This document shows positions 1 through 6,406 of a stretch of 7,114 bases of DNA, piece by piece; position 1 is the first letter of the stretch, and each line of letters starts with the position of its first letter. The notes under the pieces were generated by a model that was given only the letters and a program-made list of their open reading frames with translations, was not told where the DNA came from and made no database searches. Both the position numbers and the translations under genes were made by a program. Source of the DNA: Anaerolineae bacterium (lineage in GTDB: Bacteria > Chloroflexota > Anaerolineae > B4-G1 > SLSP01); NCBI GenBank assembly GCA_016934645.1, contig JAFGSL010000605.1, positions 1-7,114 on the forward strand, in the 5' to 3' direction.

Positions 1-299
1 AATCCACCGCGCGCGGGGATGATCTTCTGTTCATACCCCTGGATGTAGGCCAACAGGCGATGCTTCAAACCTAACCACAGTTCAGAGGCCAGAAAGTCCT
101 CGACGGTCTGTATGTTCTCGCTCACGAAACCCATGCTGATCTGCGGCCATACCCCGTAGATTGTGTACCAGGCGTCGCTCAATTGCAGCCCCGCATCCTG
201 CAAGATAGTCGGGAACTCCTGCGAGATAAACGTGAAGTACTTTTTCTCGTGTCCGGGCCTGATGTCCCAGGTCATCATCAACTTAACCGGCGCGTTCAT
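1..299 (-). CDS. Small conserved hypothetical protein, 3' end cut by the window edge
   Basis: Ninety-nine complete codons are visible before the frame leaves the window, with no stop. The protein starts MNAPVKLMMTWDIRPG and the visible part ends near QKIIPARGG. It is rich in aromatic residues (WDI, YFTFI, DAWYTIYGVWPQ) and has a periodic alpha/beta look: strand at about residues 5-12, helix 16-37, strand 42-58, helix 64-93. That order fits a ferredoxin-like or dimeric alpha-beta-barrel fold such as NIPSNAP or EthD-type proteins, but this is inference from pattern only. I recall similar short proteins of about 100 residues in Chloroflexota with no assigned function, so only a few residues may be missing. 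The ATG at 299-297 was chosen because a GAGG Shine-Dalgarno sequence lies at 313-310, ten bases upstream. It lies 86 bp downstream of the giant gene and in the same direction, behind a hairpin. No catalytic motif is visible. Confidence 0.8.
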   Translation of the reverse strand, partial: MNAPVKLMMTWDIRPGHEKKYFTFISQEFPTILQDAGLQLSDAWYTIYGVWPQISMGFVSENIQTVEDFLASELWLGLKHRLLAYIQGYEQKIIPARGG

Positions 300-309
300 A
301 GTAGACTTA

Positions 310-313
310 CCTC
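310..313 (-). promoter_or_regulatory. Ribosome binding site of the left-edge gene
   Basis: GAGG on the minus strand, ten bases before the ATG at 299. The spacing is slightly long but acceptable. This site is the main support for calling the small gene in a frame that has no stop inside the window. Confidence 0.55.
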
Positions 314-333
314 GTCCAGGGACAACCATTTGA

Positions 334-371
334 ATCTTCCTGGGCCTGCAATCTGCACGGCCCAGGAAGAT
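334..371 (-). terminator. Perfect 13-bp hairpin after the giant gene, possible terminator
   Basis: ATCTTCCTGGGCC at 334-346 is the exact reverse complement of GGCCCAGGAAGAT at 359-371, with a 12-base loop. The structure begins 14 bases past the stop codon of the giant gene and ends about 35 bases before the start codon of the next one. A stem this long and GC-rich is well placed to end or attenuate the giant transcript or to protect its 3' end. No run of T follows it on either strand, so it is not a standard Rho-independent terminator and partial read-through into the small gene is possible. Confidence 0.5.
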
Positions 372-385
372 AAAGACCTGTGCTA

Positions 386-427
386 TTAATTGTTTCTAAG
401 CACCAAAGGCAGAAAAATGAAGTGATC
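386..427 (-). other. C-terminal FLPLVLRNN tail of the giant protein, putative sorting or anchoring signal
   Basis: The last 13 residues (1640-1652), plus the stop codon. After the BACON-like domain and an acidic linker (AEED) the chain ends in HFIFLPLVLRNN: a short hydrophobic strand with one proline, then Arg and two Asn. I recall near-identical endings (LPLVLRN or LPLVLKN types) on many otherwise unrelated Chloroflexota secreted proteins. That recurrence suggests a conserved terminal signal for export, assembly or attachment. I know of no demonstrated function, and the link is from memory rather than a search. Confidence 0.5.
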
Positions 428-3400
428 TTCTTCAGCCACTTGGATCGTAAAGGTGACGCGAATCAAAACCACAGACTCATCGGCATCATTACTTTCGATG
501 CGCAACCATGCCGTATAAACGTCTGGCGTGAGACCGGTTGGATCCAGATAGAGGGTCACTGGCGTGCTCGCGCCGGGCGCAGTGCCGAGACCGGGCAAGA
601 TAACCGTCGAGGGTGGACCGCTGACCGCGATCTTGAGCCACGTCGCCTCCGTCGGCGTCATTACCTCGATGCTCCATAGCAACGTGTCGGTTCCCAGGTT
701 GGTCACCGTCAACGTGTTCTCAAGCACCGTCTCCGAACCTTCTACGGCGGACAGGTTGAAGCTTGCAGGCGTCCATGCGATTTCCGGAGCGCCGGGCACA
801 AAGACGTTCTTGGAAATGGTCACCGGGACGACACAACTGTTATTGACGGTCAAATCGACTTTGTAAGTGCCGCTGACAGCATACGTATGCTGAACAACCT
901 GCCCATTGCCGGTTTGCGTATCGCCGAACGCCCAGGCAAACGTCATCGGCGTGCTCCCCGCCGCCGAAGCCGTAAACGTCACCGGCTGACCGGCCTGCGG
1001 ATTGGCAGAGACCGTGAAGTCGACATTGTGCGGCGGGATACAGCCGGTCGTTATCCATACCGTGGTAGCATTGGTAGGTTCAGAGGCCGTTTCATCGCTG
1101 TAACGATAGGCTGTATTGGTGACAAAGTCTCCCGGAACCGGCGCTCCTGCGAGGTACACTTTGAATTCCACTACCTTGATCGCACCTTGCGCCATCGTGC
1201 CAATGTTGCATGTAACTACCTCGTCTACCGCCGCCTCACCACTTACAACGCACTCTGGCGGCAAAGTCGGCGTATCTACGATTGTACGTGCGGCAATGGC
1301 ATCAGTGATCACCACATTGTGCAGAATACCTCCACCATCATTGGTCAGCTCGATCGTGTAAGTGATGCGATCTGCAGCCTGCGTCACAGAGGGTGGATCT
1401 GCCAATTTCTCAGCCGCCAGGTTCGGATCCCGGATCTCCGAAGACACCGAAAGACCTGTGATCGTATCGGCCACCGACAAAAGATCCGACTGGATCGTAT
1501 AGTCCGCATTCACCGCGGTCTGCCCGGCAGTAGCGGCCTTGACCTCCGCGACGACCTTTACGCTGCCCACCGTACTGACCGGCACTTGAGCCAGATTCCA
1601 TGTGACCAGCCCGCCCGAGTGGTTACAACTGCTCCCGCCTGAGCAACTCACGAAAGCAACCTGCGCGGGCAATTGGTCTTTGATGATCACATTGTAGGCC
1701 GGATCGGTGCCGTAGTTTTCATAGGTGAGGGTATAGGTCAGCAAGTCTCCTGGTGCAACCGGGTGTGTGGGTACAACCGTTTTATCCACGCGCAACCACG
1801 GACGCGCGACGCGCGTGACGAGAGGTCTTTCGATAGGTCGAATGGGGACATCCAAGGCCGAAGTCGTTGTCCAGTTTTCCAGATTCGTACCTTCAGCCCC
1901 CGCTTTGACCTCTCCCCAGATGATGAAGCGCCCACTGGCGTTGGCCAACAGGGTCGCGCAGGACCACACCGCGTTGCCGCCTCCACCGCCGCCAGGAGCA
2001 GTGAATGTCCATGATGGTGACTGACAGCCACTGGCCTGTGCCGTCGATTGTCCCAAATAGACAAAGTCATTCGGCAGTGTATCCGTCACAAGCGCATTCA
2101 CCATTGGGAAGTTGGCAGTGCTCGTATAATACACCGTGTAGGTCAAAACCCGACCAGGGAACGCCGGCACCGGCGTCACCGATTTGGTGGTGGCGATGCT
2201 GGCTTGCCAGGTCTGTTCAATTTCAGACTGCCGCGTTGTCTGTTGTGTTGTCAGATCAATCTGATTCGTATACGAAATGGCCAACCCAACGATATCCACC
2301 TGGAAAAACTTCGTGACAGTCTCACCAACGCCCAGCGTTCCTAGGGACTGAGTAGCGTAGGTTCCATCACCGGAGAGCACCCAACCAAAGTCACCATTGA
2401 TGGCACGATATCCTAGATTTGTTCCCCACGTATCGGTAATCACTGCACCGGTAGCCGAATACGTGCCCCGGTTCTGCACCCGAATCACATATTCTGCAAT
2501 CTGACCCACCGGTGGCGCAACTAGTGGGCCGGTCTTTTCCAATACCAACAACGGACGATCCAGAGTCATCGAGATGCCGGCCTGTTTTGACTCCGCGCCG
2601 GAGCTTACCAACAACACGGAGGCCGTCAACGGTCCGGCGAGATCATAGGGTAGCGGGGCTTTTACCTGCAGGGTGATCGTCAGTGTGCGACTCTCACCCG
2701 ATCCTACCGCATCATCGAAAACGTTATCTGTGCCAGAACGCGGCGTCAACGGTGATGAAGATAAGAATTCCACGTGGGGACCATAGTCCAGAGTCAACAC
2801 CACAGGCGCAGCAGCCGTACCGGTGTTGCTATACATCACCGTGTAGGTGATCTCCTGGCCGGCATGGGTAGCCTGAGGGCCATCCATACGCAAGTGCAAC
2901 GCAGGCACAGCGATAGCGGTTGTTTCTGCAATGGTGAAAGGCAAACTCTGCGCGCTGTCCCACGTCATTGTATTGGTCAGGACGTATCGCTCTGCGACAA
3001 TCTCAGCAACGCGCATCGTCAAGACAATCTGCCTCGAGCCGCCAGTGGACAGCGTCCCCACATCCCAGATAAGCTGCCGCGCCCCGGTGTGATGCGCTGT
3101 AACAGGCGGATCGGCGCTCACAAAAGAGAGCAAGGTATCATACGTGTCCGTGACAACCACACCGGAATATGGCGTTGTATTCCGCGTATCCGTCAACCAC
3201 AAAGTATAGGTCAACAAAGCGCCAGGCGAGACTTCATCCACCCAGGCTTGTTTATCCGCAGCCAGCCCCAACACCGTAATGCAAGCAGCGCCACAGTTGT
3301 CCGAGGTAAGCGCCTGCGGGAAATCGCTATACTCACGCTCGCCCTCCACGATACCGCGCTTGCTGCTGTAGTCCTCCACACTTGCTGCATTGCTATACAC

Positions 3401-5344
3401 CCCCGGCACAGCCGTTGGCAATACCTGCGCCTGGTAATTCAGCTCATAGTATTGCGAGGTAGTATTCGTGCGTGGCAAACCGTCAAACGTCCAACAGACC
3501 TTGCCCGTGCTGCCTGGCGTAGGTGTCGTAAACGCCGGGCAAGCCGGTGTGCCGCTGCCCACAGGAGCACAACTGAAGGTCGTAACATACGCAAACCCTT
3601 CAGGCAGGGTGTCACACACCTGCAATTCGTATGCCGGCACATAGCCGCTGTTGCGCATCCGAATGAGCAACACCACAGGGTCGCCAATATTGACAGGCGC
3701 TGTGCCATTGCGCAGCGCGTCAAATTGCGCATTTGCCAGGAACGGCTGGATGACATAGACCGCCGTCGAATCGGCCTTTGTTGTCAGGTTAGTGTAACTG
3801 CTGCCCAAGTTACCGTAGCTGAACCCTTGCGGCGGCGTCCAATAAAGCATAGCGCCAGTCGTACTTTCGACAGTATTAATGTTGGCTGCTTGCATATTCG
3901 CAGGGCTTTCCCAAACCGGTAAACCTCGATAATCCAAACCGGTGTTCAAAGCTGCATAGCTAAGGGTGATCTGCCGCACCGTCGAAATAACAGGGGGCGT
4001 ATCCATGTTCACACGAAGATTCTCGAAGTAGCGCGTCGCAGCGCCGGTCCCTACTGACGGGCCTTCCAGAACCTCATAACCGAGCAACGTCGCGCCCTGT
4101 TGCGTCAACGTGCCCGATACATAATGGAAGCCGCGCGGCAATGTATCCACATAATAGGGGAATTGCATCTCCGTATTGGCTGCCTGCCGGAAGGTCAAGG
4201 TATACGTGATGCGGTCGCCCATCGTTACCGAGCCGGTGGAAGGCACAGAGGTCTTTGTGGTAATCGAGACGCCAGGGCGCAATGGATACTGAGGCGACGT
4301 GGATGTAGCATACTTCCCTTCATAGGGGACGTCACCGGCGAAGGTTTCATATGCAGCCGTCCCTAGATAGGTGAATTCTCGCCCAACCGTGAACGTGTTA
4401 GGCAGTGTTGCCGTAACCACAGCCTGCCAGGTTTGCGGCGCAACCATACTCCCCGGAACAGTCCATGTGACATAAGTCGTCTCACCCACCACAGTCACAT
4501 TCCCTGCACCAACCCCAGCGCCGTTAGAAGCGGCGTGAGTTAAACCCGAACCCAATGTTGCCGTGTAGACAATGTCGTAAGCTGTCGGGGAATTTGCAGC
4601 AGCGATTGCTGTAAACGTCAGCCGCACTTGTCCACCGCCCGCACCCAACTGCGCCGCATCGAGATATGCGGACTCATAGCTTGTGTCGATCGAAGGCTGA
4701 ATCGCAGCCACTTGTCCCGCAGCAGCATTAGCCGGCGTATTGACAACCAGCGTTGGCAAGCAACCGGGATCACCGGTACAGTATCGCAATATCCCTTGCA
4801 CTCTTAGATCGGTAGGAGTAATATCAGCAGGTGTGCCTACATAGTTCTTTTGCCTGCGTACAGCATAGACCGTCATCGTCAGTGCATCGGTGCCTGTAAT
4901 TGTGCCCTGGTTATGAAAGACAATCAATGCACCGGTATATGCCACGATGTTACCAGAACCTTCAATTACTCTTAACTCATTCCTGGTACCAGTATACAAC
5001 GTATAAGGATGGGTTGCGCCAACAGGATAAAGCCCATCCTGTAACACCACGCGGGGCGAAGCATTGTAAATGACCTCTCCCTCTTGTGGCACATTGAATA
5101 TCGCCGTGACAGTGACAAGCTCACCTGCAACGGCTTGTCCCACGGTGTTATTCGTAGCCACAATTGAAGTTTCACTACTCATCACAGGAATTGCGGGCGC
5201 CAACGGCGCAGCCAATCCCTGCGCTGCCCCTCCGCGGAAGGACAGCAAGAACAACAGCGCGGCTAACCCGATACAGACCGCGCCCAATCCATACCGCAGA
5301 CGCTCGCGGCGTGAAGCCAAGACCATGTGAATTCCCTTAATCAT
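386..5344 (-). CDS. Giant secreted DUF11-repeat protein with PKD and BACON-like domains
   Basis: A 1652-residue cell-surface or secreted protein. Residues 1-45 form a signal peptide: basic RRERLR, a hydrophobic core at about 18-36, and small residues near GGAAQG for cleavage. Residues 50-215 are an unassigned beta-rich domain. From 216 to about 1432 come roughly nine DUF11-type beta-sandwich repeats, recognised by GDxxTYTL-like first strands and (V/I)TDTLP-like motifs followed by aromatic F-x-Y/F-V strands. A PKD domain follows (about 1440-1515; WAFGD, then HTYAVSGTYKVDLTV). Next is a BACON-like Ig domain (about 1520-1636; LTVTNLGTDTLLWSI, WLKI, GLTPDVYTAWLRIESND). The end is a tail, FLPLVLRNN. 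There is no LPXTG, SLH or C-terminal membrane segment and no enzyme motif, so a structural, adhesive or envelope role is inferred. The frame is intact. The first ATG is preferred because of its strong Shine-Dalgarno sequence; Met7 is a weaker alternative. It appears to be transcribed from its own promoter. Confidence 0.9.
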   Translation of the reverse strand: MIKGIHMVLASRRERLRYGLGAVCIGLAALLFLLSFRGGAAQGLAAPLAPAIPVMSSETSIVATNNTVGQAVAGELVTVTAIFNVPQEGEVIYNASPRVVLQDGLYPVGATHPYTLYTGTRNELRVIEGSGNIVAYTGALIVFHNQGTITGTDALTMTVYAVRRQKNYVGTPADITPTDLRVQGILRYCTGDPGCLPTLVVNTPANAAAGQVAAIQPSIDTSYESAYLDAAQLGAGGGQVRLTFTAIAAANSPTAYDIVYTATLGSGLTHAASNGAGVGAGNVTVVGETTYVTWTVPGSMVAPQTWQAVVTATLPNTFTVGREFTYLGTAAYETFAGDVPYEGKYATSTSPQYPLRPGVSITTKTSVPSTGSVTMGDRITYTLTFRQAANTEMQFPYYVDTLPRGFHYVSGTLTQQGATLLGYEVLEGPSVGTGAATRYFENLRVNMDTPPVISTVRQITLSYAALNTGLDYRGLPVWESPANMQAANINTVESTTGAMLYWTPPQGFSYGNLGSSYTNLTTKADSTAVYVIQPFLANAQFDALRNGTAPVNIGDPVVLLIRMRNSGYVPAYELQVCDTLPEGFAYVTTFSCAPVGSGTPACPAFTTPTPGSTGKVCWTFDGLPRTNTTSQYYELNYQAQVLPTAVPGVYSNAASVEDYSSKRGIVEGEREYSDFPQALTSDNCGAACITVLGLAADKQAWVDEVSPGALLTYTLWLTDTRNTTPYSGVVVTDTYDTLLSFVSADPPVTAHHTGARQLIWDVGTLSTGGSRQIVLTMRVAEIVAERYVLTNTMTWDSAQSLPFTIAETTAIAVPALHLRMDGPQATHAGQEITYTVMYSNTGTAAAPVVLTLDYGPHVEFLSSSPLTPRSGTDNVFDDAVGSGESRTLTITLQVKAPLPYDLAGPLTASVLLVSSGAESKQAGISMTLDRPLLVLEKTGPLVAPPVGQIAEYVIRVQNRGTYSATGAVITDTWGTNLGYRAINGDFGWVLSGDGTYATQSLGTLGVGETVTKFFQVDIVGLAISYTNQIDLTTQQTTRQSEIEQTWQASIATTKSVTPVPAFPGRVLTYTVYYTSTANFPMVNALVTDTLPNDFVYLGQSTAQASGCQSPSWTFTAPGGGGGGNAVWSCATLLANASGRFIIWGEVKAGAEGTNLENWTTTSALDVPIRPIERPLVTRVARPWLRVDKTVVPTHPVAPGDLLTYTLTYENYGTDPAYNVIIKDQLPAQVAFVSCSGGSSCNHSGGLVTWNLAQVPVSTVGSVKVVAEVKAATAGQTAVNADYTIQSDLLSVADTITGLSVSSEIRDPNLAAEKLADPPSVTQAADRITYTIELTNDGGGILHNVVITDAIAARTIVDTPTLPPECVVSGEAAVDEVVTCNIGTMAQGAIKVVEFKVYLAGAPVPGDFVTNTAYRYSDETASEPTNATTVWITTGCIPPHNVDFTVSANPQAGQPVTFTASAAGSTPMTFAWAFGDTQTGNGQVVQHTYAVSGTYKVDLTVNNSCVVPVTISKNVFVPGAPEIAWTPASFNLSAVEGSETVLENTLTVTNLGTDTLLWSIEVMTPTEATWLKIAVSGPPSTVILPGLGTAPGASTPVTLYLDPTGLTPDVYTAWLRIESNDADESVVLIRVTFTIQVAEEDHFIFLPLVLRNN
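1049..4699 (-). repeat. Array of about nine degenerate DUF11-type repeats inside the giant gene
   Basis: Protein-level repeats with little DNA identity. Approximate units by residue: 216-355 (divergent), 357-470 (VDTLPRGFHYVSG), 530-660 (CDTLPEGFAYV), 690-800 (VTDTYDTLLSFVS), 812-925 (divergent, LDYGPHVEFLSS), 931-1045 (VITDTWGTNLGYRAI), 1047-1165 (VTDTLPNDFVYLG), 1182-1300 (KDQLPAQVAFVSC) and 1307-1432 (VITDAIAARTIVD). Each clear unit opens with a charged xKT/xK strand, then a GDxLTYT-type strand, and spans about 110-130 residues. The low similarity between units implies old duplications, so recent slippage or recombination is unlikely. DUF11 domains are known as stacked beta-sandwich modules of bacterial and archaeal surface proteins. 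Confidence 0.8.
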
Positions 5345-5348
5345 CGTA

Positions 5349-5356
5349 ACCTCCTC
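5349..5356 (-). promoter_or_regulatory. Strong ribosome binding site of the giant gene
   Basis: GAGGAGGT on the minus strand ends four bases before the ATG at 5344. The near-perfect anti-SD match decides the start in favour of Met1 over Met7, whose upstream AAGG is weaker and would leave the basic n-region RRERLR largely unchanged. Confidence 0.75.
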
Positions 5357-5428
5357 GTAGACTAAAACTTAGAAAAGCGAAAACGAACAAAAAAAAACCA
5401 CAGCGGATATCTGATCCATCCAACCATA

Positions 5429-5458
5429 ATTATACCATAAACATACCGTTGAGCACAA
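5429..5458 (-). promoter_or_regulatory. Putative sigma-70-type promoter with extended -10, driving the giant gene
   Basis: On the minus strand a perfect TATAAT (5434-5429) is preceded directly by TGG (5437-5435), giving the TGn extended -10 motif. A poor -35 match, TTGTGC (5458-5453), lies 18 bases upstream. An extended -10 is known to compensate for a weak -35. The predicted start near 5422 gives a leader of about 78 bases. It lies within the 210-bp gap after the TPR gene, so the giant gene probably has its own transcript. The rest of this gap holds no open frame or strong terminator that I can see. Confidence 0.6.
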
Positions 5459-5554
5459 TCAACGACTGAATACCAATGCTTCGCTTTACCAACGGTTCCG
5501 GTCCCGAAGACCACGCATCCACATCACCTGATCCCAGGCAGCGTCCTAAACCGT

Positions 5555-6337
5555 CTACGGGCCTAATTGGTTCATAATCTCGCGCGCTTCGTTGGCCCAC
5601 TGCTCCGGCGGCTGCGTATCCAGGAATTGCTGAAGGGTCGCCTTCGCCGAAGCAACATCGCCGCTGGCAAAGTAAGCCATCCCCAGAGCAAACAACGCCT
5701 CACGCATCTGCGGGTTGCCCTGCACGGCTTGCTCTAACAGCGCAATGGCCTCGGCGATTCTGTTTTGGTTCAAGTACAGCGTCCCCAATCCCACGAGGGC
5801 TTCGGGTTTTCCCGGCGCTAAGGCCAACACTTGCTCAAACTCAGTTTCGGCTTGCTGCAAATACGTCAGATCGGAAGTCGAAACGGCAATCTGCAAATAC
5901 GTTGCGCCAAGTTGATAATGGCTGTCGGGATCGTTGGGATCGGCCGCCAGCGCGGCCTTGAATTCCGCGACGGCTGTTTCCATCTCACCGGTCTGGTACG
6001 CCAGCACGCCCAGGTTGTGATGCACCGCCGCTGCGCGCTGCGGCTCCAATGCCATCGCCTGCTTGAAAGAGGCCTGCGCTTTGGCGTATTCACCCAGGTT
6101 GAAATAGGTCAAGCCGAGCATGAAATGCGCCTCAGCGTTTCCCGGTTCGGCCGCGACAAGTTTTTCCAAAGCGTCACGCGCCGCGGTATACTGTCCGGCA
6201 TCCATCTGCGCCTGCGCTTCCGTCACACTGACCGTCACCGGCTGCGACTTGGACGAAGCCTGTATCACGAGATACAGCCCCACGCCGACCAACACCACAA
6301 TCACACCTACGATCAATAATCGCCCTGGTTTTTGCAT
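5555..6337 (-). CDS. Membrane-anchored tetratricopeptide repeat (TPR) protein
   Basis: A 260-residue protein. Residues 7-27 (LLIVGVIVVLVGVGLYLVIQA) form a single membrane segment preceded by Lys3 and Arg6, which favours an N-inside signal anchor with the rest outside the cytoplasm. About six TPR units follow: near 35-66, 69-100, 103-136, 138-176, 178-210 and 212-244. They show the usual pattern, for example HFMLGLTYFNLGEYAKAQASFKQA cut across 71-94, with Ala/Gly/Pro spacing at each turn and LEP, ADP, LAP or GNP closing helix B. The fourth unit has a small insertion (about SVSTSDLTYL region, 152-160). TPR arrays are protein-binding scaffolds; the partner cannot be read from the sequence. The start is supported by AAGGAGG at 6351-6345, seven bases upstream. 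It follows the MBL-fold gene by 69 bp, so co-transcription is plausible. No enzymatic domain is present. Confidence 0.88.
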   Translation of the reverse strand: MQKPGRLLIVGVIVVLVGVGLYLVIQASSKSQPVTVSVTEAQAQMDAGQYTAARDALEKLVAAEPGNAEAHFMLGLTYFNLGEYAKAQASFKQAMALEPQRAAAVHHNLGVLAYQTGEMETAVAEFKAALAADPNDPDSHYQLGATYLQIAVSTSDLTYLQQAETEFEQVLALAPGKPEALVGLGTLYLNQNRIAEAIALLEQAVQGNPQMREALFALGMAYFASGDVASAKATLQQFLDTQPPEQWANEAREIMNQLGP

Positions 6338-6344
6338 ACGTCTC

Positions 6345-6351
6345 CCTCCTT
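6345..6351 (-). promoter_or_regulatory. Ribosome binding site of the TPR gene
   Basis: AAGGAGG on the minus strand, seven bases before the ATG at 6337. It is a near-ideal match and spacing and fixes the start directly ahead of the short basic n-region and membrane anchor. Confidence 0.75.
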
Positions 6352-6385
6352 AAAGTAAAAATCGTAAAACGGTGAAATATCTACA

Positions 6386-6403
6386 CGTTCCACCGTTGGA
6401 ACG
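6386..6403 (-). other. Small hairpin between the MBL-fold and TPR genes
   Basis: CGTTCCA at 6386-6392 pairs exactly with TGGAACG at 6397-6403 around a four-base loop. It begins four bases past the stop codon of the MBL-fold gene. The following minus-strand bases are only mildly T-rich and contain no T run, so it is at best a weak terminator or a processing or mRNA-stability stem. Confidence 0.4.
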
Positions 6404-6406
6404 GCC

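Noticed and set aside
183..679. Two short plus-strand open frames at 183-389 and 380-679
   Set aside because: They overlap the left-edge gene, the hairpin and the 3' end of the giant gene on the opposite strand and show no recognisable protein pattern.
1980..1995. Six-glycine run (residues 1118-1123) as a simple-sequence expansion
   Set aside because: The glycine codons are mixed, so it is not a DNA-level microsatellite. It fits a loop within one DUF11 repeat.
2774..3922. Plus-strand open frame of 382 codons inside the giant gene
   Set aside because: It is fully antisense to an intact gene with clear domains. Its translation is rich in Arg, His and Gln with no fold-like pattern, and no Shine-Dalgarno sequence was evident. 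It is a composition shadow, as is the 251-codon frame at 887-1642.
5264..5290. Possible lipoprotein signal at Cys24 of the giant protein
   Set aside because: The residues before the Cys (GAV) do not fit a lipobox, and the Cys lies in the middle of the hydrophobic core rather than at its end.
5389..5417. Terminator formed by the T9 tract and a preceding stem (GGAT/ATCC)
   Set aside because: The stem is only four base pairs, is separated from the T run by several bases, and lies downstream of the predicted promoter and just ahead of the giant gene's start.
5498..5515. Short stem GGTC-TTCGG-GACC after the TPR gene as a terminator
   Set aside because: It has only four base pairs and no following T run on the minus strand, and it is about 40 bases past the stop codon.
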